From: Grammothele lineata | Taxonomy: Eukaryota; Basidiomycota; Agaricomycetes; Polyporales; Polyporaceae | Assembly: GCA_002150815.3 (NCBI GenBank) | Contig: NDFF03000160.1 | Coordinates: 1 to 64,000, forward strand | Direction: 5' to 3' | DNA length: 64,000 nucleotides | Shown here: positions 42,159-55,314 of the stretch, one piece after another | Layout: every line of letters starts with the position of its first letter | Position numbering within the stretch: the stretch's first letter is position 1 | Translations under genes and position numbers: made by a program | The notes under the pieces: model-generated | The model's input: only the letters and a program-made list of their open reading frames with translations | Databases searched by the model: none | Told to the model about the DNA's origin: nothing

Positions 42159-45100
42159 TATGGACGATTGGCGGGGTGGGAGCAGTTTGTTTTCTTGGTG
42201 AACTGAATGTCAGAGTTGAGTGGCTCCGAAAGTTCGCACGCGTCTTAGGGATCTGGTTTGTATTCCTACGGGTTGTACCTTCTGGTGCTACGTGGGACGT
42301 TGTACAGTATGTCGTTGGGGAAAGCGTGGAGAGAGCGATAGAGAACGATACATGCACAGGAATCTGCGAAGTATTCTTTTACGACTCAGAGCAACGTCAT
42401 TACAGTACGAACGGAAGAGAACTTGTTCAGAATCAGTGATCGGTCTTCAATTTTGGCAAATATACGTACCTGTGCACTGACGGGTGAGTCCGCGCCGATA
42501 CACCTGCTAAGGAAGGATGCACACGCGGCGGAGGTCTGGCCGGGCGCGTCACGCGCCTACCATGTCGCGAGCACCTGAGGCTCTTCGTTCGTGTTCGTCT
42601 CGAATTGACAGCGCGGGCGGTGAGTCGAGTATAGGAATACGCCGCAAAATGCGCGGGGAACGCGCGCAGATACGCCGTTATAGTTCGCGCTCCGCACGCC
42701 GCGACCGCATGACTAACGCACAATGGGGAAGAAGTGTGCGTCAGTAGAGACGTTGTGGATGGAAGTAGAGATAAAACTATCAAGAATTAGTGGTCCTGAG
42801 ATGGCAATGGGAAGATGGGAAGATATCTTGGAACAGTGAGGGTAATATTACTTAAGTCGAGTACGCAGATGATGAAGTTCCTCCACACTTGGGAAAAGCG
42901 AGACGCATGCGAGACACGTAACGCATGCAGGCGTTCGGCGCGTCCTTGCGTAAGTCTCGATTCTGAGAAGGTGCGACTTGAGTTTGCTATGTGGCACTAC
43001 TGTGCGAGGGCGAGCTTTGTTCCTTCTGGGACGAGATGAAGACGAGGGCGAAAGACATGTGAGGATGATCGCCCGCGCCGTGCCGCTGCAAGAAAAGTTG
43101 ACAATACAAATGCGTAAACGTCCATGCTTGCTGGAAATGAGAAGCCATGGAGAGGCTCGTCCGAGTACAGCGAGATGAGAGCCATCAAAGAAGTGCGCCT
43201 GGGGCGGTGACGTCATACATATATCCTGGCGATCTGGAACGGCGTAGGGCGTCGACGAGTCGAGACGTTGAGAGCGATTCCATGTCTCTCTAGCCTTGTT
43301 CGTGAAGATATAAGGAGGGGAGTTGGCGGCAGGAACCCAACAACGTACCGGGAATGAGTGGAAGAGAGTGCGGCGAGTTTTGCGAACACGGTGTAGCACG
43401 TATGAGCGGCGGCGTCGCGGAACGGCATCTGTATGCTATTTGTTCGCGGTATGCAGTTTCTGAAACATACTGAACGAGCGTGAGCAGTATTACCTCCTAG
43501 ATCCTAGGTGGACATGCGGACGTACCTGCTAACGGGCCCTGTCATTCCTCTCAGCCATTGTATACCTTGAAACCGCCACCAACCGCCTCCGCGTCTTCGT
43601 CGTGTCCCCAGATGTACCCTCTATGGAAGGAGGTCTATCGTAGCGAATTCCCAGCAAATCATATCAGATTCATTGCGCCGAGCGATGTCGCGAGCCAGTG
43701 TATTCCTGGACATATATCGGGTCAGCGACATATGCAACAATGATATAAGAGGGCGAGCTAAATAACGGGCTCACCTACTGCCACGCGTTCAAAGGAAACA
43801 CAAAGGCCCGTGACGGCCATGAAGACGCGAAGATGAGTCACGTTTATGAGGCAGCGCTGCGCAATAAGTAGATCGTGCTTAAGCGGTAGAGCAAGATTGT
43901 TAAGTGGGCGCGCGAAGGTCAGTATGTGGATGTGCGACGGTGGAGAAGCCCTCGAGGGCAGGGCTACCGGGAAGACTGGCCAAGATCATGACGAGCGAAT
44001 TGCTGTATTCCACACCGGGCGGAGCGGAGAACGCCTACGGAAATCGACTAGCAGGGTAAGAATAAGAGCGTGCAAATAGTTCGTCATTGCGGAAGTGAGC
44101 ATACGCTCGGTGTACTGTCCACGCAATGGAGTCCGGGATCTGGCTCGAGAGAAGAACATTTGCTGGACACTTGTTGGTTGAGAGACGTTTGAGGTGACTG
44201 ACGAAGTTTTGAAAGCACTCTTTAGGTGCTCGCTATGAAAGCGATCGAGCATTGACTTGCATACGTGAGAGGCCAAAGCCATCGCAGTGGGGAAGTTTGG
44301 AGGGTGCGAACAGAGCGACTCGGAGTCCTGCTTCGCAGAGCGCGCTTGGACCGGGCCCACGGGCGCCCGTCCGATAGACATCTTATCTTGCTGAGTCAGC
44401 CTTCGGCATCTCAGCCGGCATGGGCTCCGCCCAACGGCGCGCACTTCGACTCGCCGCCCGGCTTCTATTCCTAGGCACTTGATGTCGACGAGAGCTCGAC
44501 AGACGAACACATAGTGATGGCTATGCACGACTCTGCGCTCTGCGCTCAACCGCCAGCATCTCCCTCGGGGCCCAGAACAGCTAGTAAGTAGCCTCGTGCT
44601 GCGGCGCCGCCTCCCGTTTCTGCGTCTCAGAGCACCGCGCAGACGAACTGTTTTTGCACTGACCTCAACAAGATCGGTACAGAAGAGCGCAACCAGCGTG
44701 ACGTGCGGGAACGCTGTCGAAGGCGAGTCGTATCCCTTGTGCCTGCCAGCCGCTTACGCGCCCACCTCGCCGTTGAGGTTCATTGCGCGTTGCGCGATGT
44801 GGCGGCGGCGCCGCGGCGGCGTGATACCGCACTCAACGTTCATTCTCGTCTGACATAGTGCCTTTTCTCGTGCAACTTACGCTGATATCTTCCCTGCTGC
44901 TCCTATCTCCACAGCTTCGACAGTCGTCCGCCTCGGTCTGGCTGTGCTGCAAACCCGGGAGATTACCGTGTGTGACATCAATGCCTCAGCGGAGCCCGTC
45001 GATAACGATACCAGGCGGGTGATGCTCCTATCTCAGACATTCCGCCTGCACATGAGTTGCTAAAATATGCTCAAAGATCATGGGAGCATTTCCTACCATG

Positions 45101-45994
45101 GCGAGTTCCAGCTGATTCACGACCGGTGAGTCGTCATTGACATCATAGGTGCATCGGGACTAAACCTCGCCTTCTAGACAAAAATCCGTTTATTACTCTT
45201 CATCGACTCTTTGTAAGCACTCTCAGCCAGCAATAATAGTGCTAGTCCTTCGTATCTACCCAGGTAACGCCCCCATCGATGTGTGAGACTCATCTTGAGA
45301 TTACACTATCCCCAACGCCTCTGCGACGGTCCTCGCATTGATGCTCGTCCGCCCATTCCTCAGGTAAACGAATCTAGCAACAACTCGGGGTCGATCAAGA
45401 TTACCAAGCGCTGGTAGGCTTGGGTTCCCGATCAAGTGCGTGCAATGTCCGAATTGTACAGAACTCGGACATGATTGCTGCGAAGGCCCAGCGCGTTCGC
45501 TCCTAACACGCTAATTACTTGTCCAACCGGCAGGCTAGGTACCGTGTTTCAACACCACTGATTCATGTTTATCAGGCTACGGTCCTCGAAGCTTATCTGC
45601 GCTGGCACAGGCCTCGGGATGGGGAGGCATGTACACGGATGGAGCGTGCGACGGCTCGCGACCAGCTGATCGTCTGTCAGTTAGAACCCTCGATGTCGGT
45701 AGGTACGCGCTGGTCCGGCGACAATATCACGCGTGCTCATCTGTAACTGGAGATGAACCATCTAGGTGCGTTGAAGAATCATGTACGGTTTCATCTCCGA
45801 GATGCGAAGTTGGATCGAATCTGTAGGTGTTGGAATAGATCATCCTTCCGTATCCGGTTCGTCAGGGTCCTGCCCCGTGTGCGCACGGAGATAGGTGAGC
45901 AAATAAGATACTTTGAAGCAGAAATCCGTGCTAATTCGGCGTCCGTAATGACGTTTGTCGCGTTAATGTCCTAATTCAACACACGGCACTGAGA

Positions 45995-46009
45995 CTATCT
46001 TTCGGATAG
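45995..46009. promoter_or_regulatory. Inverted repeat upstream of DUF6533 copy 2
   Basis: ctatc-tttcg-gatag, 472 bp before the ATG. Same place and sequence type as 53126-53140 and 59941-59957. Confidence 0.4.
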
Positions 46010-46372
46010 CGCATCTCGATAGAAGCGGGAAACGCAAGGCCCATAATTGGGCCGTAACGTCTACGGAATCCAGCCATTGCAATCGCCACAAGGCTCGGAC
46101 CTCTGAACTGTGGGTGGAACGTTACCGTTAACCTTGGGCAATAAATTCATGTCCTCAATTGATACAGAGGATGGAACAGGAGGAGGCTCAATGACACGAT
46201 CATTTAGGCAAAGACACCGCGTCTTCCATCGTGTTCTGCTAGATGATTGACCAACATCTTGACGACCCCTGCTATTGCCATGCCTAGTCGAAGGTGTTTG
46301 AAATCAACGTGAGATGGATACCATGTTGTTCATACGACAATCAGGTACGCACGGGCAACTCAACGGAGGTAG

Positions 46373-46382
46373 GATATATGGG
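46373..46382 (+). promoter_or_regulatory. TATA-like box, DUF6533 copy 2
   Basis: gatatatggg, 94 bp before the ATG at 46467, followed by a conserved agcgctgcgcg block. Confidence 0.55.
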
Positions 46383-46466
46383 TATAGCGCTGCGCGTCAA
46401 GCGGCAGTACTTGAATCGCTGAAGGTAAGAAGATAGACCTCATCCCTGCGAACGTTCCGACAGGAA

Positions 46467-48208
46467 ATGGCATCCCAGGCCGATACTTCTGAGCTCATTT
46501 CTTCTCTGAATGCCGCGTACGCCTCCATATGTTCTGATGTGCTGCAAGCACATTTTCATTGTGCTGACATATTTCCCTCTGAAGCACGGTGGCCATCTAC
46601 TGTGATCTTGCAGCATCAGGCAAGAGCTCGGAACCAAGCTCATCATAGCGTCATATACTAACTCGAGACCCCCCAGTTCTCGTCCTCTATGAGCATATAC
46701 AAACGTTCGATGCTGAGGTCAAGTATTTCTGGTCGACCAAGATCACAGGCGCCGTCGTCCTCTTCTTCGCTAACCGATACTTCAACCTTTTCATCCAATC
46801 CATCCTCGTCATTATCGGCGATTTCGATCTTTTCGTTCCTATTTTGGTGCGTTTTCTTCTAGTGGCTCGAAATGTATTCCTCTTGCTTACCGCCTGTATG
46901 TGACAGGGGTGAGTATTTGAAGTGGCGCATGTAGACATATTCAAGACCGCAATTTCACAGCTTCCTGGAGCTATCACGCGCTCAGTCAGCCTTGGGTTTG
47001 GTCATGTACGTCCTATGGGCAGGTGCGCACTGGAAAGACCTGCGTATACAAGACTACTACTGAGCTTCACATGGCAGTGTTCTCCTCAATGCGAACCTTC
47101 GCCCTTAGCCGAAGTCGACTTCTCGCAACCCTCGTATTCATCCTCTCCATGCCGTCAGTCGGAGTGAATGTGGTGTGTTACAGTTAGAACGCATTAGATG
47201 TTCTCCATTTCTAAATTGTAGCTCTTCCTCAGTATTCGATCACTACCTCTTACTTGGCTGAGGACTCTGGTGGTGTACTTGGTGTGGGCTCCACAGAATC
47301 GCTAGTTGAGTCGAGAATGTGAGTACATCCACCTGAAGAGAACGTATGGCGGTCTGATATGCTATACTCAGATGTGCGTACACTCTCACTATCCGTATAA
47401 TGTAGTTGAAATACTTAGACTTCTCACCAGCCACCGTCGTCTCTCGATCGACCCTGATGATCGCTGATGCCATCGTCATTGGCACGACATGGCATAAACT
47501 GTGGAAAGGGCGGGTGCATTTTGTTCTGAGAAGGAAAACACTCTCGAGCATTCTCCTCGTTGATGGTGAGAGCTGTACTTTTGTTATCTGGTAGTAAAAT
47601 GCTGATGAAAACTGGGCGTTTAGGATCAATCTACTTCGTGTATGTATCCTGTGTCAAAATGTAGTTTAAATGCATGATATCTGACGATTAGAATATCTTT
47701 GGAACACATAGCATCCTTTTAGTCCTCAACACGTTGCATTTGACTCTAACATTATTATCTTTGGTGTGTAGACATTAATTTACTGCACTGGGACATTTCT
47801 AATACCATACCAAGGCGGAAGATGGGGAGAATGTTAGCGTTATCACCACATTCACGGACCCGTACGTGCTTGAATAGTCGTTGCACTTGACTGTGCCGCC
47901 TGCTTCCTCCGAACTCACGAAAAAGTACCTACAGCTTGACATCGATACTCATTTCGCGCTTCATGCTCCGTCTTCAAGCCGCAAACAGGGCGTCTGCCCA
48001 TGCTTCCTCAAACGGAGACCTCGACTCGATCGTCTTCAACCGAGTTGTGGGTTCGCTCGGAGCATCGATAAGTCCCGACCACTTCACCGCTGACGAGCCC
48101 GAGGACGATGAAGAAAGAGATGGCTCGCGCGACACTGAAATCCCTACCGCTTCTTTGCCAGAAAGCGGAGAGACCGGGAGCAAGGAAGGCGTCGAGGAGG
48201 TCGCTTGA
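46467..48208 (+). CDS. DUF6533 multi-TM protein, copy 2
   Basis: Exons: 46467-46516, 46585-46619, 46677-46846, [46907-46908], 46961-47022, 47078-47172, 47233-47318, [47372-47373], 47431-47565, 47624-47639, 47712-47763, 47815-47861, 47935-48208, giving 341 residues. The second intron begins GC (gcaaga at 46620) where copy 1 has GT. Signature segments: YCDLAAS, VLYEHIQTFDAEVKYFW, FFANRYFNLF, MYVLWAVFSSMRTFAL, STLMIADAIVIGTTW, YFVILLVLNTLHLTLTLL and PLTSILISRF, then an acidic Ser/Glu-rich tail containing SIVFNRVVGSLGASI. Exon 4 could alternatively start at 46935, in frame, without the first micro-exon. No copy-specific defect is seen. Ligand and role are unknown. Confidence 0.75.
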
Positions 48209-51200
48209 TGGAGATCATGGGAGGCGCGGGATGTGAATGTTTCTTGGCGAATCTCAGAATCTCTAGGCTGGGCGTACTCCGAACGCTCTCAAACGTCTTG
48301 AACTTATTGAATCTGTCTGTGTCATTATGATATCATTTCGTATAGACGTCCTTTGTGCTCGTAAGGATTGTGTCTACTATTTGACAGGTTTTGAGAGAAA
48401 TTGTGGAGCAGAACTCAGGTACACCCACCCATATTGAAGTAGCACTCATTCTCTGACCCAACTTCCATTGGGATACCAAGCTCAGACGTCATGCGCTGTG
48501 GAATGCAAAGTGATGGAGGTCCAGCAGTGGTTCCTCTTGAACCGATTTCGTATATGAACAGAGGGCACCGCACATAGACTAAGAGGGAAGTTATCCGAGA
48601 GATAGGCTGCGTCGGTGCGACGTGCACGGTCCGACTATCAACGGGGGCAAATACTCACTGGCAGGGAGACAACGCACATAAAACTTTACAACAGACAGCG
48701 AAAGTCTGTGCAAAGTTCAACGTTCATGCTCCAACCACTCAGTCGCACGCAGTTTCACAAGCGACCATTGCCTCCAGAATCAATATCGCCCAGTGCGTGT
48801 GACGACCACGCTTACTCGCGGAGTCACGCAATGGCCGGGTAAAGCCCTTCTCGAAGGTGCGCCCGTGCTCTGAGGCGTTGCCTAGGATTGGGGGCGGTAT
48901 AGCGTTGAAGGGAGGCCGGAAGAACACGATACACGGTGCCCTATGTGAGAAAACTGGTGGATAGTAGTCTGCGAGCGTCCTCATTACAGCACGAGTATAA
49001 GGAGGCGCTATGGGGCACTCGAGCCGGTTCGTATATGTACCCATAATCGACCCAAAGCCACGCTCGTGCTTCTCGCGGATATATCTACGAGTGTATTCAG
49101 TCGCGGTTAGTGGTCGTGACTATCATCCATAGGACCTGCGAGGAATGACGTCAACATCGATACATCAGCGTGTTACCCCGCGGTGGGAAGGCCGCATGTG
49201 TTTTACGGAGAGTATCACAAGCGGCGACCAAGCTAGAGCTACTCGACTAGTCGAGCCGCTTCGTACAAAGTACGTGCGTATACACAACGCGGCCGGACGC
49301 GCGCGCCTGGGCAAAAGTAGGCCGCGTGTCGACCCTGAACATACGGGTGACGCGAGGGCGATAGAGAGGTGGAGAGCGTATGCGGGAAGGAAGAGAGCCG
49401 AGCCGTCTCTTGTGGTTGCGGTCGAGAAAGAGGTCCCTGTTTCAGCTTCATGAACAAGAGACTGTATCGGTGTGATCTGAAGTGCCCCGAACACCATTCC
49501 CATGAGCCATATACCGGAGATGTTAGGAGTGTGAGGTTCGAGGGAAGGCGTGTATATGCGTGCGAGCTGGCGACCGCGACCGGCCTGTAACCTCGTATAG
49601 ATCTCGGGAAGTGGAAGACGACGTTTGAACGCCTGAGTCCTGGGATCGTGGACGCGACCGAGCGTAGAGGGGGTCTGGGCGGGGCGTCCCGGGGCCCAGG
49701 GCGAGACGTCTTGGATGAATCCGAGAGGCGGTGCACGTGAGGATGGGTGCGAGCTGCACTGCGCTCCTAAAGACCATACTGGTCACAGTCTCCTGTGCAT
49801 GTTCCATGTATACAGACTGGAGGAAGTCGAGAGCTGGGCAGAGGGCCGTCCTCGCACGGCGAGGCAGAAACCCGGGACCGAAGTGCGCCCGGGTTGATGA
49901 CGTCATGGGCGCTCCCGATCGGGAGGACCGAGGACGCAGCGAGCCCGTCGTCGCGGACGCGTGGTTGGTTTTCGCGGTGTCTGCTCGAGAGCTGAACGAG
50001 GAGATATCTGCCGCACGAGTTCAATAACTTGCCTGATGAGCGGGACGGGGCACCGCGGGATATCTTTCGCGAGCGGTCATAGAAATGAAGCCCTGTCCTT
50101 TTGGTTCGCACTGAGAGGACTCGCTTGCTCGCCGCTTATGGTGAAAATCGTCTCGACCTCGAAGGTGTGATACTCCTTCACTACTAACACACTCGTTCGG
50201 ATGGGAATCGCAAGACATCACGAAACAACCTCACGTACCAGCATCTCGTGAAACGGACTGCCGAACTTGTGTCTCCGATCGCGAGTGGGTGAGATGTTGG
50301 TCGATGGGCCCCTTTGCGAATGGTCGAATCAACCTCGACGTGCCTCGCGCTAGACCGTATGCGCCGCATGCGTCGAACTAGACGAAAGTACAGCTGCGGT
50401 CATCGGCACAAAGCGAAATTGAGCACGAACGTGGGTCAATAGTCTGCAGTGAATCGTCCCCTACAGAGTCAACGTCCGGGCAGTGATTAGAAACTCCGGG
50501 ACGTACCTGTGAACGCGATCGAGAACTGCGGTGTCTCATGCACGTCGGTCGAAGACCGCAATCCCCGCACTTGATGATGGTGCTTCCGCGGCCGCGCTTC
50601 GGCGACAGAAAGGCCACGGTTGGGACCCTAGGAAACGCATCTGACCGCGCCCCAGTCGCGAACGCGCGGGTTGGGTTTATCGTATGCGCGGCGCGCCCAT
50701 CTCGTGTCTGTAGCGTAGGCCTGTGGCATGACTCAGAGGAGAGATACAGGCTAGTAGAGAGCACAGCTGATATCGCGCGCCAAGTATGCAGTAGCAAAGG
50801 CGTTAAGAAATGTGTGGGTAACGCACAGATCATGAAAGAGGACGCGCGCGAGGGCCGGACCATCTCTGGAGGTCGCAGAGGTGTCTAGAATGAGTTGATG
50901 CAGTCCGGTTTTGCGAGAGCGCGACGGAGCGGAGCATTGGGAGTGCGATAGCGAACGAGTGGGAGGGGAACGCGGAGACCGTTAGGATCTCGAGGTAGAG
51001 ATGGGGTGTGTGTATGTGCGTGAGCTGGCAGGGCTCGCGCACCGGACGGCCTTGCGTACATCTTCATGGCAAAAGGCGCGGCGCGAGAGCGCGACCATGG
51101 GCGCGCGATAGCATTCTCCATGGCTCCGGAGGGACATGTCGAGATTGAACGTGGCCGACAAAGGACGGCGCGGTACTCAAAACACTTGCGCGTGCCGCCT

Positions 51201-53125
51201 CTCGAGACTGTCGTCCGAGGGGAGGATGCTTGGGTGGGCGTAGGGGCATCTTTGGGGGGCTTTTATGTCGTAAATGCGGATCCTGACAGCGCTCCACTAG
51301 AGGCGCGAGGAGGGAGAACCAACGCCGAAGGGAGTGCGGAGCGAAGGTGTGGTCAATGCTGTCAAAACAAACGTAGCAGTGCGTAGGATGAGAACGCCGT
51401 GTTGGATTCACGAGCTACATCAACTCGTATGAGTTGTCTGATCGTCAAGCATGTATATGGAGGGCTAGACCAAACGAACCGAAAGGCAGAACCAGAGTGA
51501 TCTCGGTGACGCATGGCTGATCGTCTCAAGAAACGTCGCTTTGAAGGCGTCGTCGAGATGTTCCGCACGAGCGCGGTATCACAGTGTTGTAGGTGTGATA
51601 GGATGTCTTTACGCAGGCAGCGACCAACGTCGACGGGGCCAAACCGTCGTTAGTATTACTGCCTTCACGACCGCATATAGACGTGAGTACATACCCGAGT
51701 ACGAGTTCCGGTCTAAAGCGATGGCTATGCACGCCTTCAGTGCGCTGGGCTGCAGGTAGGGCTATCATATGTCTATTAGCTACCACTTTGACGGAGTATG
51801 CCGGGCGAGCCAGCTAGATAATGAACTCACCAATTGCCACGTATCCTTAGTCACCGGATTGACGCGTGAAGACGTGAGGTCCATTCATGTAGACGCCTGC
51901 GTAACTGATTGGGATCTTATCGCGCTGAGTCAGCGGCCGGCATCTCAGCCGGCATGGGCTCCGTTGAGTCCGTTCAACGGCATGCGCTTCCAGGTTGGGG
52001 CCGACTTGGTACTCGACGGGCCTACTGGCCCTTTGGACTTGGCTGACGAACTGTCATCGCACTTGATATCAACAAGAGCTCGAGATACGGCCGGGCGCCC
52101 GGCGTTGGGCCACCAGCATACTTATCTGTCAGGCCCCAGCAATCAGTGCGGTGTAGCGTCCTTCGACGCTGCCTCCTGTCAAGTCTGCGCTCAACACACT
52201 GCCCGGACGACCTGTTTTGGCATTGACCTCAACAGGTTCGGTATAGGGAAGCACAGCAAACGCGATGGCTGCTGAAAGGAAATGTTCTTCCTCTCGTGCC
52301 TCAGGCCTGAGGGTTCCCTCGCAGTTGAGGTTCATCGCGTGCCGTTGCGTGATGCCACACTTGGCGTTCATTCTTGTCTGTGTGTTAGCCCTTTTCTCGC
52401 AACGCATATACTCATCGTCTTCCTCGTGCTCCTATATTCACAGCCTCAAGCCTTTCGGCTCAGTCTAGCAGTGCCGTAGTAGTTCCTTGGACTTACCATA
52501 AGTATAGGAACCTAATGCCTCAATAGAGCACGTCGGTATTAGTATCCGGTTGGTGATGCTCTTATTCCGGATATTCCATTTCACATGACATGCTCAACGA
52601 TCATGACAGAATTTCCTACCATGACGAGTCCCAGCTCATTCGCGACCTGTGAGTTCTCACCATGATTGTAGGTGCGTCGGGACCTACCCTCATCTTCAGT
52701 ACGATCCGTGTATTACTATCCGCAGATCCTTCGTAACCGCTTTCAACTGTGATCAACAAAAATACTCAATTGCGTACACCGGAGCGTGCGACGGCTCGCG
52801 ACCATCTGACCGTCCGTCAGTTAGAATCCTCGATGCGCTCGCGCGGCGATAATACCACACGTGTTGATGCGTAAAGGAAGATGAACTATCTAGGTGGGTT
52901 GAGGAATCATGTACGATTTCATCTCCGAGATGCGATGTTGGATTGAGTCTTCAGGTGTTGTGATAGATCGTTCTTCGTTATCCGGTTCGTCAAGGTCCTG
53001 CCTCGCGACCGCACTGCGACAGATGAGCAACTAAGACACCTTGCAGCAGGAAACCGCGCTCATACCGTGTCATCAATGCGTTTGTTAGTAGCATTCATGT
53101 CCTGATTCAACACACGGTCCTGAGA

Positions 53126-53140
53126 CTATCTTTCAGATAG
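53126..53140. promoter_or_regulatory. Inverted repeat upstream of DUF6533 copy 3
   Basis: ctatct-ttc-agatag, 443 bp before the ATG; stem of 6 bp. Confidence 0.4.
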
Positions 53141-53476
53141 CGCACCTCGGTAGAAGCAGGAACTGCGAGACCCATAACTCGGCCGTGACATCTCCGGAGT
53201 CCAGCCCTTATAGTTATATCGAGGCTCGGACCTCTGAGCGGTGGGTGGAACGTTACCGTTTATCTTGGGAGATCAGGATGGAACAGGAGGGGTCACTGTG
53301 GCACGATTTAGGCGGAGACACCGCGCCTTCCATCGTGTTCTGCTGGATGACTAACCAACATCTTGACGACCCCTGCTATTTCCATGCGTAGTGGAGGGTG
53401 TTGCAAACCAACATGAGATGGATATTATATCGCTCATGCGGCAATCAGGTATCTACGGGCAACTCAACGGAGGTAG

Positions 53477-53486
53477 TATATATGGG
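53477..53486 (+). promoter_or_regulatory. TATA-like box, DUF6533 copy 3
   Basis: tatatatggg, 92 bp before the ATG at 53569. Confidence 0.55.
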
Positions 53487-53568
53487 TGCAGCGCTGCGCG
53501 CCAAGCGACAGTACTTGAATCGCTGAAGGTAAGAAGAGACCTCATCTCTGCGACCATTTCGACGGGAT

Positions 53569-55314
53569 ATGGCGTCCCAGGCCAATATCTCTGAGCTCAT
53601 TGCTTCTGTGAATGCCGCGTACGCTTCCCCATGTCCTGACGTGCTGCAAGCACATTCTCATTTTGCTGACATATTTCCCTCTGAAGCGCGGTGGAGAACT
53701 ATTGTGATGTTGCAGCGTCAGGCAAGGGTTTGGAATTAAGCGCATCATAGCATCACATACTAACTCAAGGTCCCCCAGTCCTTGTCCTCTATGACCATAT
53801 ACGAACGTTCGACGCCGAGGTCAAGTATTTTTGGTCGACCAAAATCACAGGCGCCGTCATCCTCTTCTTCGCAAACCGATACCTTAACCTTCTAGCACAA
53901 TCCATCGTTATCATTATCGTTGATTTCGATCTTTTCATCCCTGTTTTGGTGCGTTATGCTCTCGTGGCTGGAAGATGTATTCCTCTAGCTCACGGTTGTA
54001 TGTGACAGGGGTGAGTGTTTCAACTAGCGCCGGCAGACATGTTCAAGACCACAATTTCACAGCGGCCTGGAGCTATCACGCGCTCAGGAGTCCTTGAGTT
54101 TGGTCATGTACGTCTTATGGGCAGGTATGCACTGGCAGTGCCTGCGTATACAAGACTACTACTGACCTTTTCGTGGCAGTATTCTCCTCAATGAGAACCT
54201 TCGCCCTTAGCCGCAGTCGACTCCTCGCCGCCCTCGTATTCGCCCTCTCCATAGTGTCTGTCGGAGTTAATGTGGTGTGTTACAGTCAGAAAGCATCAGA
54301 CGTTCTCCATTTCTGAATTGTAGCTCTTCCTCAGTATCAGATCACGACCATCTACTTGGCTGAGGACTCTAGTGTTGTACTTGCTGTAGGCTCCACAGAG
54401 TCGCCGGTTGAGTCGAGGATGTGAGTACATCTACCTTCGGAGAACGTATGGCAACCTGATATGCTATATTCAGATGTGCGTACACTCTCACTATCCGTAT
54501 ACTATAGTTGAAAAACTTGGACTTCTCACCAGCCGCCGTCGTCTCTCGATCGACCCTGATGATCGCTGATGCCATCGTCATTGGCACAACATGGTATAAA
54601 CTGTGGAAAGGGAGGGTAAATTTTGTGCTGGGAAGGAAAACTCTCTCAAACATTCTCCTCGTTGATGGTGAGAGCCATAATTTTGTTCACTAATAAGAAA
54701 AATGCTGATACAAACTTGGTGATGAGGATCAATCTACTTCATGTATGTATTCAGTGTTGAATTGACGTTTAAATGCATGGCATCTGACAATTAGGATATG
54801 TTGGGAACACTTAGCACCCTTCTATTCCTCAACACACTGCATATGATTCTGACACTGTTATCGCTCGTGCGTAGACATTAATTTGCTTCTATTGAGAATT
54901 TCTAACACTATACCCAGACAACCGAAGATGGACAGAATGTCAGCATTGTTACCGGATTCACAGACCCGTATGTGCTCGAACAAGCATTGCCCACGACACT
55001 GCTGTCTGCCGCCTCCGCACTGACAAAAAGGCACATACAGACTGACGTCGATACTCGTCTCCCGCTTCATGCTCGACCTCCAAGCTGCAAACAGTGCGTC
55101 CGCCCATGCTTCTTCAAGTGGAGATGTGGACTCGATCGTCTTCAATCGAGTCGTGGGGTCGCTCGGGGCGTCGATCAGCCCTGACCACTTCACCACTGAC
55201 GAGCCCGAGGACGACGAAGGCGGAGATGGTGCATGCAGCACAGGAAACCCTGCCCATCCTTTGTCAGAGAACGGAGAGGCCGGGAGAGAGGAAGCTCGTG
55301 AGGACATTGCTTGA
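53569..55314 (+). CDS. DUF6533 multi-TM protein, copy 3
   Basis: Exons: 53569-53618, 53687-53721, 53779-53948, [54009-54010], 54063-54124, 54180-54274, 54335-54420, [54474-54475], 54533-54667, 54727-54742, 54815-54866, 54918-54967, 55041-55314, giving 342 residues. The second intron starts with GC (gcaagg at 53722). Signature segments: YCDVAAS, VLYDHIRTFDAEVKYFW, FFANRYLNLL, MYVLWAVFSSMRTFAL, STLMIADAIVIGTTW, YFITLLFLNTLHMILTLL and PLTSILVSRFMLDLQ. The acidic tail again contains SIVFNRVVGSLGASI. Exon phases and lengths are identical to copy 1 throughout, although intron sequence has drifted. The frame is complete. It is the closest of the tandem copies to a clean reference for the family here. 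Confidence 0.75.

Larger units (their letters stand above)
42159..46466. other. Spacer 1 of the duplication
   Basis: About 4.3 kb, GC-rich with many short frames on both strands but none with family motifs or a usable exon chain. A perfect TGACGTCA is at 43208-43215. The last 2 kb carry blocks shared with spacers 2 and 3, so sequence conservation here may reflect recent duplication and not function. Confidence 0.5.
48209..53568. other. Spacer 2 of the duplication
   Basis: 5.4 kb. The first ~150 bp are homologous to the 3' flank of the other copies. The rest is GC-rich, with long chance frames on both strands that are not conserved as protein between units. A TGACGTCA lies at 49898-49905. No gene could be supported. 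Confidence 0.5.

Noticed and set aside
45629..45700. YTDGAC-like motif, as in RNase H of retroelements, in spacer 1
   Set aside because: Only one short match. The frame ends soon after, no other RNase H or reverse-transcriptase motif is near, and the repeats at ~52784 and ~59589 do not keep the reading frame.
49239..49906. Minus-strand ORFs of 100-190 codons in the spacers (also 56240-56632 and 63316-63876)
   Set aside because: The frames are not conserved as protein between units even where the DNA aligns; Arg/Ser/Pro-rich composition fits chance ORFs in GC-rich DNA.
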